From: Minisyncoccus sp041650175
GTDB lineage: Bacteria > Patescibacteriota > Minisyncoccia > Minisyncoccales > Minisyncoccaceae
Direction of reading: 5' to 3'
NCBI GenBank assembly: GCA_041650175.1
Contig: JBAZLS010000004.1
Span: 1-62,516 of the forward strand
DNA: 62,516 nt
Made by a program: the position numbers and the translations under genes. Within the stretch, counting starts at the first letter, position 1. Each line of letters starts with the position of its first letter. Below, piece by piece: positions 33,045-42,355 of this stretch. The notes under the pieces are model-generated. The model worked only from the letters and a program-made list of their open reading frames with translations, had not been told where the DNA came from and ran no database searches.

Positions 33045-33481
33045 TGAGCAAGGCAACGACAATTAAAAACAAAATAAAGACTTATCTTGAAGAGATTAAA
33101 GCGTTGGGAATAATCGGAGAGGTTCAAGTTGATGATTTGAAACAAAGCACTCCTTTTGATAGAGATTTTGGAGCATATCCTGCAGTAGTAGTGACTAGTC
33201 CTTCGATAACATCTGAAGCATTGACGAATTCTGATAATCTTCGAACCTATACTTTTGCTTTAGTGGTAGTTGTTAAAGCGGAAGATGTTGAGTCGGAAAC
33301 AGAAGTCGAGGATTTAGTGGAAAATATTCTAAATAAATTTGACGACGATATAACTTTTGGAGGAGAGGCAGATGGAGGAGTCGAACCGTCGGCATCTAAT
33401 CCCGAACCAATAACAATAAAAGGAAAATCGTTAATAGTTTTTTCAATAATAATTAAAGCTAAAGCAAGTTACGCAATATGA
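33044..33481 (+). CDS. Tail terminator-like protein
   Basis: A 145-residue alpha/beta protein (TTIKNKIKTYLEEIKALGII, FGAYPAVVVTSPS, RTYTFALVVVVKAED). It has the size and position of the tail terminator, between gp10-like and the major tail protein. The family is inferred from position. Confidence 0.55.
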   Translation: MSKATTIKNKIKTYLEEIKALGIIGEVQVDDLKQSTPFDRDFGAYPAVVVTSPSITSEALTNSDNLRTYTFALVVVVKAEDVESETEVEDLVENILNKFDDDITFGGEADGGVEPSASNPEPITIKGKSLIVFSIIIKAKASYAI

Positions 33482-33648
33482 TAGGAAAATCACAGAATAA
33501 GTCAATGGAAACAGAAGAAGTAAAAACAAAAGAGGTATTTCACTTTTCTGGCAGTGCGAAATACGAACCTCAATCAGTCAAAGCAGAGACTAGAGAAGAG
33601 GCAGAGACTATTTGGAAGAAAACTAGAAAATTAATAGAAAATAATTAA
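33478..33648 (+). CDS. Small uncharacterised tail-region protein
   Basis: A 56-residue charged protein (MIGKSQNKSMETEEVKTKEV). The ATG overlaps the preceding TGA. The helical C terminus contains ETREEAETIWKK. Not recognised; translational coupling supports a real gene. Confidence 0.5.
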   Translation: MIGKSQNKSMETEEVKTKEVFHFSGSAKYEPQSVKAETREEAETIWKKTRKLIENN

Positions 33649-33656
33649 TCAAAAAA

Positions 33657-34646
33657 ATGGTAAAAATTATAGGCAGACAAACATCATATGGGGTGGCCAA
33701 AGAAACGGTTAGGGGTACCCCTGAAGCAGCACCAACATTTTGGATTCCTTTTTCTGATTTAAATTTTGATGAAAAACAAAAAAGGATTGATATAGATCAA
33801 GCATTTGGAATCGTTGAAGATTCTCTTGGTCAAGTAAAAGTATCAGGATGGGCAGAAGGCAGTATTAAAATGCCTGTCTACGATAAAACAATAGGCCTTT
33901 TCTTATATGCGCTATTGGGGGCAGTATCTTCAGCTTCTCATTCGGGCGAAACTTTGGTTAAGGACCACACCTTTACAGTGGTTCAAAATCTTCAACATCA
34001 AGCTTTGACATTTTTTATAGACGATCCAGCTGGTGCTGATTACAAGTTTTCCCTTGGTTCTATTGCTTCATTAGAGTTTAACTATGAGCTTAATAAGTTT
34101 GTAGAGGCAACGGCAACGATAAAGGCTAAAGCAGGAGTTGTTATACCAGCAGGATTGACACCAGTTCAATCAGTTGAAAATAAGTTCACAAGTAAACATG
34201 TAGTTTTTAAATTAGCAGCGACAGCCGCTGGATTGACAGCAGCCTCTGCAATGACAATTAAAAAATTAAACATAAAAATTGATGATGGATTGGAAGTGGA
34301 TGAATCGCTAAATAGCGCTGAACCAACCGACTTTTTAAGTAAGCAGATTTCAATAGAAGGAACTGTTGAGGCTGTTTATCAGAATGAAACAGACTTCAAA
34401 ACAGTTGCATTGGGGCTAACCAAAAAAGCAATGAGAATCGATCTAATTAATAACGATGTAACAATTGGAAGTGCAGCTAATCCAGAGGTAAGAATTGATT
34501 TGAATAATGTTTTATTCGAGCCTATTGCAACCTCAAGAGGCCTAAACGGGGTTGTTACTCAATCAGTTAAATTTAAAGCATTTTATGATGTTGCTGATGC
34601 AAAAATGATTAGTGCATTGGTTACTAATCTACAAGCATCATATTAA
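33657..34646 (+). CDS. Major tail protein
   Basis: A 329-residue beta-rich protein. GRQTSYGVAKETVRGTPEAA..FWIPFSDL at the start and EFNYELNKFVEATATIKAKA are typical of siphophage tail tube proteins. The tail chaperone genes follow, as usual. Confidence 0.75.
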   Translation: MVKIIGRQTSYGVAKETVRGTPEAAPTFWIPFSDLNFDEKQKRIDIDQAFGIVEDSLGQVKVSGWAEGSIKMPVYDKTIGLFLYALLGAVSSASHSGETLVKDHTFTVVQNLQHQALTFFIDDPAGADYKFSLGSIASLEFNYELNKFVEATATIKAKAGVVIPAGLTPVQSVENKFTSKHVVFKLAATAAGLTAASAMTIKKLNIKIDDGLEVDESLNSAEPTDFLSKQISIEGTVEAVYQNETDFKTVALGLTKKAMRIDLINNDVTIGSAANPEVRIDLNNVLFEPIATSRGLNGVVTQSVKFKAFYDVADAKMISALVTNLQASY

Positions 34647-34664
34647 TTAATAAGTAAATAATTT

Positions 34665-34979
34665 ATGGAGAGAGAAACGAAAACAATCAAAACACCAAGC
34701 GGTAAAGACCTTATTTTGAAAAGCTTTATTACTGTTCGGGAAAGAAATGAGTTAAGAAATGTTATTTATAAGGATCTAAAAATTAATGGAGGAGAGCAAA
34801 GCTTGAATGCATCGTCAATAATTCAATACGAGCAACAAGCGATTAGATCGGTCATTGTTTCTTATGATGGCAAGCAAGAGTTTTTGGAGGAGTTAATGGA
34901 TGGAAAAACTGACGAGTACGATTTTATCGTTTCAGAGGTTAATAAAATAACAGGCGAAATTTTTACTCAAGCGAAATAG
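34665..34979 (+). CDS. Tail assembly chaperone, gpG-like
   Basis: A 104-residue protein with the pattern of tail assembly chaperones (TIKTPSGKDLILKSFITVRE, QQAIRSVIVSYDG). Its 3' end overlaps a -1 frame that continues as the gpT-like extension, as in lambda gpG/gpGT. Confidence 0.65.
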   Translation: MERETKTIKTPSGKDLILKSFITVRERNELRNVIYKDLKINGGEQSLNASSIIQYEQQAIRSVIVSYDGKQEFLEELMDGKTDEYDFIVSEVNKITGEIFTQAK

Positions 34980-35173
34980 CTTATAACTGGCAAAACTATT
35001 TCGCTGGATTTTCCACAGACCTAACGGAAGAAATGCGGACTGCATTGCTTTGCAGGGAAATGAAATACACCTGGGAGGAATATCAAAATTCGCCAGCACC
35101 ATTCATTGATAATTTAATAATGATGTTTAATGCAGAGGCAGATCAACAAAAAAGAGCCAATGAAGGCTCTTAG
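34946..35173 (+). CDS. gpT-like extension read by -1 frameshift
   Basis: In the -1 frame relative to gpG the reading is open from 34946 to 35173 without a suitable start codon. It encodes YNWQNYFAGFSTDLTEEMRT, ALLCREMKYTWEEYQN and NLIMMFNAEADQQKR, a typical tail-chaperone T domain. The shift must occur between 34946 and 34979; GAAATTTTTAC at 34956-34966 is the best slippery candidate, though it is not a canonical heptamer. Confidence 0.65.
   Translation, partial: NNRRNFYSSEIAYNWQNYFAGFSTDLTEEMRTALLCREMKYTWEEYQNSPAPFIDNLIMMFNAEADQQKRANEGS
35146..35171 (-). terminator. Terminator of the reverse-strand moron
   Basis: On the reverse strand AAGAGCC-n6-GGCTCTT is followed by a T run (TTTTTT). It overlaps the 3' end of the gpT-like frame. 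Confidence 0.8.
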
Positions 35174-35175
35174 AA

Positions 35176-35439
35176 TTAGAGTAAGGAAAGTATAGTATCT
35201 TTTAAAGTATCTCTGTCTTTTATACTAAAAGATGGTATGTCTATTTCTTTGCCATTAGTTGTTCTTATATGAACATTTGAACTAAAGCCATTAACCTCAA
35301 TAGAAGATATTTGATTAACCGGTATGATTTTTTCTTTTTTCATGTATGCAATACCTGTTAAATAAACGATCTTGCTAGGAAAAACTTCGACATGGTGTCC
35401 GAACATTTTCACATGTTTTTCATACAATTTTTCTTCCAT
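35176..35439 (-). CDS. PH-like moron protein
   Basis: An 87-residue beta-rich protein on the opposite strand to all the surrounding tail genes. YEKHVKMFGHHVEVFPSKIV, IIPVNQISSIEV and HIRTTNGKEIDIPSF look like a bacterial PH/YdbT-like domain. It has a private promoter and terminator and sits between the tail chaperone and tape measure genes. This is the hallmark of a moron expressed from the prophage. Function unknown; superinfection exclusion or host modulation are plausible. Confidence 0.65.
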   Translation of the reverse strand: MEEKLYEKHVKMFGHHVEVFPSKIVYLTGIAYMKKEKIIPVNQISSIEVNGFSSNVHIRTTNGKEIDIPSFSIKDRDTLKDTILSLL

Positions 35440-35465
35440 AGAAATAAAATTAAATTTATAAAACT

Positions 35466-35494
35466 ATAATAATAATAAATCGATATATTGTCAA
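35466..35494 (-). promoter_or_regulatory. Promoter of the moron (TTGACA-17-TATTAT)
   Basis: On the reverse strand TTGACA (35494-35489) and TATTAT (35471-35466) with 17-bp spacing, starting about 20 bases before the PH-like gene. Confidence 0.8.
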
Positions 35495-35497
35495 GAT

Positions 35498-36994
35498 ATG
35501 GCATCACCAACGACACTAGAAATATTAATTCAACTTCGGGATGAGGCAACTCAAAAAATGAATGAAATTTCTGGTAATTTTAAAAATTTTGAAAAAAATA
35601 TTGAACCTGCTTCAAATGCTGGTAAGGCTTTTGGTGTTGCATTGCTTGGAATTGGAGCTGCTGGAGTCGCTGGAATTGGGGTTGCGGTAAAAGCGGCCGC
35701 TGATGCTCAAGAAGCAATGTCAAAGGTTGATGCAATTATTAAGACAATGGGAGGAAATTTTGACGAAACAAAGAATAAAATATTAGAAGCTTCTTCCGCA
35801 ACAGTTAAATTAGGATTTGATGATGAAGACGCAGCAATTAGTATTACGCAATTATTTCAAAGAACTGGAGATTTAACACAAGCAATAAAACTTAATGCTA
35901 TTGCAATGGATTTATCTCGAGCTAAAAATATTGATTTAAGTTCAGCTAGTAAAATGGTTTCACTGGTATTGTCTGGGAATGCAAAGCTACTTAAACAATA
36001 CGGCATTGAGATAGACGAAACAAAAACACCGCTTGAGGCATTAAATGAATTACAAAAAAAAGTGTCAGGAAGTGCCCAAGAGTTCGGCAATACATTTAAT
36101 GGACAAATGGAGGTTTTAAAAGTTCAAATTAGTAACTTAATGGAAACATTAGGAGATAAGTTTTTGCCAACGCTTATTGAATTCGTTAAAAATGCTAATG
36201 ACTTTGTAGTAAACGTTTTGCCAGTTTGGATTGAAAAAACAGAACAAGTAGTTAATTGGCTAAAGGAACATCAAGCTATTATATATACTGTTGCAGGTGC
36301 TATCGTTGGAGGGCTAACCCCGGCATTTATTTCGCTAGGAGTTGCACTAATCACAACTGTAATTCCAGCATTTTTAGCATCGGCAATTGCATTGGCTCCG
36401 TGGTTAATTGGCGGAGCAATTATTGGTGGGATAGTAGCAGGAATCGTGTGGTTAGTGCAAAACTGGACAATGGTTGGTCAAAAAGCCAACGAAATTTGGG
36501 GAGGAATTACTAAAACGCTATCAACCGCTTATAATAATATAAAAAATACGACAATTGGCGTATTCACGAGCGTCAGTACTTTCCTAAAAAATATTTGGGA
36601 CGGAATCGCTAATAATATAAAATCAACAATTAATGGAATTATAACGGCCATTAACGGAATGGTGAGCGGTATTAATAGTATTAAAATATCAGTTCCAAAA
36701 GTTGAATATTGGCCAGGTAAATTCTTTGGCGGTTTTGATGTTGGGTTTCCGCAGATACCTCAAATACCATATCTTGCCCAAGGTGGAATTGTAACCAGTC
36801 CAACTATTGCCATGATCGGTGAAGCTGGACCCGAGGCGGTTATTCCTTTGAGTAGATTTAATGGACAAGGAAGCACAAACATTACTGTTAATATCTCGGG
36901 TAATAATATTAGTAACAAAATAGATTTAAAAAATATAGCCGACGAAGTAAGTAACGTGATTATGAATAAGTTGAGACTTAATTATCGAATATGA
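35498..36994 (+). CDS. Tape measure protein
   Basis: A 498-residue protein. The N terminus is an amphipathic coiled coil (LEILIQLRDEATQKMNEISG), the middle carries long hydrophobic helices (about 255-320), and the end AQGGIVTSPTIAMIGEAGPE and AVIPLSR is the classical C-terminal motif of tape measure proteins. By the approximately 0.15 nm per residue rule known for siphophages the tail would be about 75 nm. The stop overlaps the next ATG. Confidence 0.88.
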   Translation: MASPTTLEILIQLRDEATQKMNEISGNFKNFEKNIEPASNAGKAFGVALLGIGAAGVAGIGVAVKAAADAQEAMSKVDAIIKTMGGNFDETKNKILEASSATVKLGFDDEDAAISITQLFQRTGDLTQAIKLNAIAMDLSRAKNIDLSSASKMVSLVLSGNAKLLKQYGIEIDETKTPLEALNELQKKVSGSAQEFGNTFNGQMEVLKVQISNLMETLGDKFLPTLIEFVKNANDFVVNVLPVWIEKTEQVVNWLKEHQAIIYTVAGAIVGGLTPAFISLGVALITTVIPAFLASAIALAPWLIGGAIIGGIVAGIVWLVQNWTMVGQKANEIWGGITKTLSTAYNNIKNTTIGVFTSVSTFLKNIWDGIANNIKSTINGIITAINGMVSGINSIKISVPKVEYWPGKFFGGFDVGFPQIPQIPYLAQGGIVTSPTIAMIGEAGPEAVIPLSRFNGQGSTNITVNISGNNISNKIDLKNIADEVSNVIMNKLRLNYRI

Positions 36995-38484
36995 TAGCAG
37001 TTTTAATCAATACAATAGATCGTACGAGTCAAATTAATAAAAACTCTTTAAATGTAGAGCAGGTTTTAACTAGCGAGGTTAATTCTGCAACATTCATTTA
37101 TAAAAAATACGGGACAAGGACTTATGTACCGACCATCGGTGATGAGGTGATTATTTATGACGGGACAACAAAGATTTTTGGCGGATATATTGCTAGTTTT
37201 GATGAGGAGTCGGTTAGCAATGGGGAAGGAATAGAATATTCAATTCAATGCAACGATTATAGTAGTAAATTATCGGGAATACTTGTCAGTAAAAGTTTTG
37301 AAAATAAAACAATAGCTCAAGTAATAGCTGACTTATATTCTGTTTATGCTCCAGCTGGTTTCACTGCAAATAATGTCATCGGAACTTTTACAATGGGAAA
37401 GATAGTCTTTAACGAAGTGTATTTTACTGATGTTTTAAAACAATTAGCCGAGGTTGTGAAATATGAATGGTATATCGATGAAGACAAAGATTTGCATTTC
37501 TTTCCAAAGCTTACAAATATGGCTCCGTTTAATTTAACAGACACAAGCGGAAACTATATTGTTGAAACTCTAAAAAGAAAAATAGATGGTACTCAGATAG
37601 TTAATCAGGTGAAAGTGAGAGGAGGTGAGGGGGATGGTACTACTTATGCAGACATAATAACAATCTATGGAGTAGATACAAAAACAGTCAGTTTGCCTTA
37701 TAAATTTAGTAACTTGGTAGTCAAAGTCAATAATGTAATTAAGACGGTTGGTGTTGATTATTTAGACGACCCGACAACAAAAGATTGTCTTTATAATTAC
37801 CAAGAAAGCACGATTAGGTTTCCTTCTACTTTAGCCAATGGAGATAAGGTCTATTTCTCTGGAAATCCTAAAATTCCGATTAAATCCATCATTAAAAATG
37901 CCGGTGCAATCGCTCAATATGGCGTTAAGGAGAAGATAATCAATGATAGTAACATTATTGATATGACGACCGCTAGAAACCGTGCCAAGGCTGAATTAAT
38001 GGCTTTCAAGGATGCTAATAATGAGGCGACATTTGAAACTTACACAGCAGGACTTCACACAGGAATGATCATTGGTTTGAGTAGCACAAAAAGGAATTCT
38101 AACAATTCGTACATCATTAGAAAAATAAGTTTTAAGCCAAGGACGGAAAATACTTTCGTATATTTAGTTGAAATCATAACTGCCAGTAAATACAACTTAA
38201 TTGATCTACTTCAGAAACTAATTGCTCCAATTAACCCATCACTTAATGATAGCGAAATAGCGGAAACGATTTATACAGACATAACTGATATTTCAATCGG
38301 TGAATTAATAACAGCGGTTAGTCCCTTTTTGGATAGTACTCCGATTGTAGTAGGAGAAAATGTTCAAAGAGATCCTTTGGGGGCAGGAGTAGAGCCGATC
38401 TGGGTATTAGGACCATATTCTCCGACTGGCATTACAGATACTAAACGACAAGGATTATTAGATGTAAGTTTAAAAGTTTATTAA
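36991..38484 (+). CDS. Distal tail / baseplate hub protein
   Basis: A 497-residue protein. The N-terminal part (IFGGYIASFDEE, IEYSIQCNDYSSKLSGILVS) and VYFTDVLKQLAEVVKYEWYI look like the beta-barrel hub domains of siphophage Dit/Tal or gp44-like proteins. It follows the tape measure gene, as expected for the tail tip. Confidence 0.65.
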   Translation: MIAVLINTIDRTSQINKNSLNVEQVLTSEVNSATFIYKKYGTRTYVPTIGDEVIIYDGTTKIFGGYIASFDEESVSNGEGIEYSIQCNDYSSKLSGILVSKSFENKTIAQVIADLYSVYAPAGFTANNVIGTFTMGKIVFNEVYFTDVLKQLAEVVKYEWYIDEDKDLHFFPKLTNMAPFNLTDTSGNYIVETLKRKIDGTQIVNQVKVRGGEGDGTTYADIITIYGVDTKTVSLPYKFSNLVVKVNNVIKTVGVDYLDDPTTKDCLYNYQESTIRFPSTLANGDKVYFSGNPKIPIKSIIKNAGAIAQYGVKEKIINDSNIIDMTTARNRAKAELMAFKDANNEATFETYTAGLHTGMIIGLSSTKRNSNNSYIIRKISFKPRTENTFVYLVEIITASKYNLIDLLQKLIAPINPSLNDSEIAETIYTDITDISIGELITAVSPFLDSTPIVVGENVQRDPLGAGVEPIWVLGPYSPTGITDTKRQGLLDVSLKVY

Positions 38485-38486
38485 AT

Positions 38487-39062
38487 ATGATAAAAAAAAT
38501 ATTTCAAAATTTATTATGCGAACTTAAATTAGTTGATTTTGTTAATATCAAAACTTTTCAACTTGCATCTTGGGTAGAAGAAAAAAGTAAGGAAATCGAT
38601 TTATTGAGAAAATATATAGAAACAAACGATAAAAATATTTTAAGAAATTTAGTCAACTCGGGAGCAGTTCTTAAAGTCAACAAAGCTCACAATATTATTA
38701 CGACAGTTGGTAGGGCAGAAATAGCAAAAAGTTTAACTAATGGCCGAGTCACCGCTCCAATTATAAACTATGGAGCATTAGGAACGGTAGCAAGTCCAAG
38801 CCCGAGTAATTCAAGCACGCAGTTAGGGAATGAAGTTTTTAGAAAGGTTCCAGCGAGCCAATCAAATGATAATAACATTGCATACATTGATTTCTTTTTC
38901 GCAGCTGCAGATTGCAGTGGAACATTTACCGAATTTGGAAACTTCATCGATGGAACCGCAACTGCTAATTCTGGTAAGTTATTTAGCTATATAGCGACAG
39001 GAGGATGGGCAAAGACAACAGCCCAAAGTTTATTTGTTAGTTGCCAATATAATATTAATTAA
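38487..39062 (+). CDS. Tail tip / baseplate accessory protein
   Basis: A 191-residue protein. The N terminus is helical and hydrophobic, then comes a beta-rich part (VGRAEIAKSLTNGRVTAPII, INYGALGTVASPSPSNSST, FFFAAADCSGTFTEFGNFID). This GALGT..P..S.T.L.NE..R pattern is often seen in tail-fibre-attachment proteins. Confidence 0.55.
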   Translation: MIKKIFQNLLCELKLVDFVNIKTFQLASWVEEKSKEIDLLRKYIETNDKNILRNLVNSGAVLKVNKAHNIITTVGRAEIAKSLTNGRVTAPIINYGALGTVASPSPSNSSTQLGNEVFRKVPASQSNDNNIAYIDFFFAAADCSGTFTEFGNFIDGTATANSGKLFSYIATGGWAKTTAQSLFVSCQYNIN

Positions 39063-39070
39063 AATAAAAA

Positions 39071-40279
39071 ATGCCATTCGAGAAAACATCAGGTAGTGCT
39101 CTATCTGTAGCGGAATTTAACGCAACTATTAAAGTTGCTGGACTTTACGCCGTAACAACAGGAAGCGCTAATGCATATGTGTTAACAGTTAGTCCAGTGC
39201 CAGCCACATTAATTACGGGTGATGTTTTTAGATTTAAAGCTAATTTTAGCAATACTAGTTCTGCTACTTTAAACGTTAATGGGTTAGGAGCAAAGGCAAT
39301 TAAAAAAAATTATAACCAAAATTTAGAAATAGGAGACATTGAAAGTGGTCAATTAGTGACAGTGATGTATGATGGCACAAATTTTCAATTATTAAGTCCA
39401 TTTGGATCTAATAATTATATTAAAAACTTAATAATAGGAGAAGCTATTAACGGATCAACAACTCCAAAACCAGTTTTTATGTATGATGGTTCAAGCCTAA
39501 TCGGTACCGCTAAAATTTGGTCAGGAGGTAGTCTTGTTTATTCAAAAATGGTTCAAGGAAACACTTGGCAAGGACAATCCTTTACTATTCCGACTGGAAT
39601 GAATAGGTTAACTAAAGTAGTTTTTATGGCCTGTATGAAACAAGGCACTCCTCCATCTAGTATAACTGCAAGTGTATATGCTACTAACGGCTCAGGTTTT
39701 CCTACTGGTTCGGCATTAACAAGTGTTAACATTCCTACTTCTACATTATTAAGTGGATCTCCAACGTCCTTGGAATTTATTTTTCCAACGCCATTAAATG
39801 TAACAGTTGGAACAAAATACGCTGTTTATTTGTATTGCTCTGGTGGAGATGTATCAAATTATGTTTCATTAGGGTTTTACATGTCCGACTCTATAAGTAA
39901 TGGAAACTTAATTTATACCGATAATGCTGGTTCAACTTGGTACAACGAAGCAAGTAATGAACAGTATATTTATATTTACGGGTATGATAGTACTACCTAT
40001 TTGCCATCAACTATCGGAAATGTATATTTATCAAAAGACACTGATCCTGATAGAAATAGTTTTTTGGGATTTATTGTTGATAATATTAGCTCAGGAAGTT
40101 CTGGTAATATCAAAAACAGCGGATTGCTAAGCGGATTTAGTGGATTAAGCCCCGGAAAGAAATATTATGTCGATAGTGGTGGAGCAATATCAACATCGGC
40201 TGGAACATATTCAATTTTGTGTGGAGTAGCGATTAATACTACAACAATTTTAATCGTAATGGATAATTTAAGACTATAG
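39071..40279 (+). CDS. Receptor-binding / tail fibre protein
   Basis: A 402-residue, Ser/Thr/Gly-rich beta protein. Residues about 40-110 contain VTGDVFRFKANFSNTSSATL-type repeats found in phage fibres; the region about 140-290 looks like a carbohydrate-binding-type beta sandwich (WQGQSFTIPTG, VGTKYAVYLYCSGG). The C terminus GLSPGKKYYVDSGGAIS is a small repeat typical of fibre ends. It probably recognises the surface of the host. Confidence 0.65.
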   Translation: MPFEKTSGSALSVAEFNATIKVAGLYAVTTGSANAYVLTVSPVPATLITGDVFRFKANFSNTSSATLNVNGLGAKAIKKNYNQNLEIGDIESGQLVTVMYDGTNFQLLSPFGSNNYIKNLIIGEAINGSTTPKPVFMYDGSSLIGTAKIWSGGSLVYSKMVQGNTWQGQSFTIPTGMNRLTKVVFMACMKQGTPPSSITASVYATNGSGFPTGSALTSVNIPTSTLLSGSPTSLEFIFPTPLNVTVGTKYAVYLYCSGGDVSNYVSLGFYMSDSISNGNLIYTDNAGSTWYNEASNEQYIYIYGYDSTTYLPSTIGNVYLSKDTDPDRNSFLGFIVDNISSGSSGNIKNSGLLSGFSGLSPGKKYYVDSGGAISTSAGTYSILCGVAINTTTILIVMDNLRL

Positions 40280-40312
40280 AAAGTCGAAATAAATAAACAA
40301 TAAATAATTAAA

Positions 40313-40549
40313 ATGATTAAGAAAACCCAAGAAGAGTATTGCAACGAAATCCAAGACAAAAGATTGGACAATCTTGAAGATAAATACGACGAAGTTACTA
40401 AAAGTATTACTCGTATTGAAACCAATCACTTAGCTCACATGGAAACTGATGTTGCTTGGCTTAAAAGATTTTTTTGGATTATTGCAACAGCATCGATCGG
40501 GGGGTTGGTTACAGCGCTAATTAACTTAATGATTGTATTAAAAAAATAA
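40313..40549 (+). CDS. XhlA-like small membrane protein (lysis accessory)
   Basis: A 78-residue protein: a coiled coil (about 15-45, LDNLEDKYDEVTKSITRIET) followed by one transmembrane helix (about 53-74). This is the arrangement of XhlA/BhlA-type lysis proteins. It ends one base before the endolysin gene. Confidence 0.65.
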   Translation: MIKKTQEEYCNEIQDKRLDNLEDKYDEVTKSITRIETNHLAHMETDVAWLKRFFWIIATASIGGLVTALINLMIVLKK

Positions 40550-40550
40550 C

Positions 40551-41570
40551 ATGGAAAAATTTACAGGGTATGTTGAAGATCCACGCACTGAAGAGGAAAA
40601 ACAGCTAGACTGGGCGCATGAAGAATTTGCCCAGGCATCAGTGGGTGTTGAGCTAAAAGAAAAACCAGAAAATGAATGGCGAAAATATCCAGAGTTCTAT
40701 CAAAATGGTAATTATTCTTGTGTAGCCAATGCAACTGCAAAGGCTTTGGGAATTGAGAATTTTCTTGAAACAGGGGAATTTGTGGACTTATCAAGAAGGC
40801 CTATTTATGGCTTTAGAAAGAATAAACCTGCTGGAGGTATGTGGTACACGGATGCTATGGGATTAGGAACAAATATCGGTTCTTGTCTAGAGAAGAATTT
40901 ACCCTCTGATGGATTAAGCGAGAACCAAATGAATGATGTCTCTGGAATGACAGGGGATAATCTTAAGGAGGGATTAATCTATAGAGCTGGTGGCTTTGTT
41001 CAATTTAAAACTTTAGATATTGAAGTAATAGCAAAATTCATCGAGCAAAATAATGGCAAGCCAGTTCTGATTGGCACTAAGTTTAATGAAAATGAATGGT
41101 GGGGACATAAAACTGCACCAGCCATAGCAGAGGGGGGAAGCCTAGGACATGGAGTTTGTGTTACTAACGGAATGCTTTATCAAGGAAAGATAGCATTAAC
41201 TATTGAAGATAGCTCGCATAATAAAGTAGGTGATTTTGCCGTTAGGGTTATTACTGAAGATTGGTTCAAGAAAAACAAGATTACTTTTGCTGGTTATTTT
41301 CTTTCAAGAAAGAACCAAACCTTTGAGCAGCCAACAAGCCCAAAATATATTTTTAATAATGATTTAAGTTACGGAATGTTTAGTAATTCCGAAGTTGTAA
41401 AGCTCCAGGAATGTTTAAAATATCTAGGTTTATTCAAAGCTAACAATACCGGTGGATTCTATGGAGCAACAAAAGCAGCTGTAATAGCATTTCAAAAACA
41501 ATACCTAATCCCTCAAACGGGGTATGTTGGAGTAATGACAAGGTCGAAATTAAACGAAATTTTTAATTAA
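40551..41570 (+). CDS. Endolysin: papain-like Cys peptidase with peptidoglycan-binding domain
   Basis: A 339-residue protein. C57 (GNYSCVANATAKAL), H200 (SLGHGVCVTNG) and D220 (TIEDSSHN) are arranged like a papain/C39-type catalytic triad. Residues about 272-337 form a PG_binding_1 domain (NSEVVKLQECLKYLGLF, GATKAAVIAFQKQY). It should cut peptide bonds in peptidoglycan at lysis. Holin-like genes flank it on both sides. There is no signal peptide, so it depends on a holin. Confidence 0.72.
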   Translation: MEKFTGYVEDPRTEEEKQLDWAHEEFAQASVGVELKEKPENEWRKYPEFYQNGNYSCVANATAKALGIENFLETGEFVDLSRRPIYGFRKNKPAGGMWYTDAMGLGTNIGSCLEKNLPSDGLSENQMNDVSGMTGDNLKEGLIYRAGGFVQFKTLDIEVIAKFIEQNNGKPVLIGTKFNENEWWGHKTAPAIAEGGSLGHGVCVTNGMLYQGKIALTIEDSSHNKVGDFAVRVITEDWFKKNKITFAGYFLSRKNQTFEQPTSPKYIFNNDLSYGMFSNSEVVKLQECLKYLGLFKANNTGGFYGATKAAVIAFQKQYLIPQTGYVGVMTRSKLNEIFN

Positions 41571-41577
41571 TAAGAAT

Positions 41578-41841
41578 ATGATTATAGAAATAAGTTTTGC
41601 TGTAATAGTAGCACTAACCATTGGATTAATTCAGGTAATAAAGACATCATTTCCAAGTCTATCAAGCAGTTGGTTTCCGTTAATTGCTCTAGTGATTGGA
41701 ATTTGTTTGAGCTTTTGCGCCAGAGGGGCAGGATTACCAGAGTTTATCGAGTTAAACCTTTGGTATTTGATTCTTCTGGGAATCATCATAGGTCTTTCCT
41801 CGGTGGGATTGTTTAGTGGATATAAGAATACAATACAATAA
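41578..41841 (+). CDS. Putative holin
   Basis: An 87-residue protein with three hydrophobic segments (about 3-20, 30-50, 60-80). It follows the endolysin gene by 7 bases and is followed by a terminator. Size, topology and position fit a holin; no family motif is recognised. Confidence 0.65.
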   Translation: MIIEISFAVIVALTIGLIQVIKTSFPSLSSSWFPLIALVIGICLSFCARGAGLPEFIELNLWYLILLGIIIGLSSVGLFSGYKNTIQ

Positions 41842-41851
41842 TTTATATAAC

Positions 41852-41878
41852 AAAAAAGGAGTCAAAACTCCTTTTTTG
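41852..41878 (+). terminator. Terminator of the late operon
   Basis: AAAAAAGGAGT/ACTCCTTTTTT stem with T run. It ends the head-tail-lysis operon. Confidence 0.9.
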
Positions 41879-41944
41879 ATTGCCATAATTTAAAAATAGA
41901 GGTAAGATTGCCCTAATCAAAAATATTGACTATTTAAAGTAATC

Positions 41945-42355
41945 ATGTTAAAAACTAGTAGCATTTTAGAAAAAATGAAATGGGTGTTAACTGTTTGGGT
42001 GTTGCTTCTTATGATCATTAATTACTATGCCCTTAAAGATGTTTTAGATAATACTCTTTTTATTTGCATCGATAATTTTGCTAAGTCCACTGGATATAAT
42101 TTTAGCTTGAAAGAACCAATCTCAGAGATATTTAAACTTGCACCATCAATACCTATTATCGGATTCGTTATAAGCATAAGTAATAAAAATTTAAACTTAA
42201 AAGTTAAAAAATTTTATAATAGAATTAATATTATACACTTACTTTTATATTCATTCTTATTACCTATTTTATTGTACATACAGAACTTATTTTATGGGAA
42301 TCATATAATGGAGTCTAATAAATTTAGCAATATATGCATATGGCAGAAGAAATAA
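41945..42355 (+). CDS. Multi-pass membrane protein (unknown)
   Basis: A 136-residue protein with three or four hydrophobic stretches (about 12-30, 70-85, 100-118). Not recognised. It overlaps the next gene by 22 bases, so the two are coupled. It lies after the late terminator, in the region where prophages carry lysogenic conversion genes. Confidence 0.5.
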   Translation: MLKTSSILEKMKWVLTVWVLLLMIINYYALKDVLDNTLFICIDNFAKSTGYNFSLKEPISEIFKLAPSIPIIGFVISISNKNLNLKVKKFYNRINIIHLLLYSFLLPILLYIQNLFYGNHIMESNKFSNICIWQKK

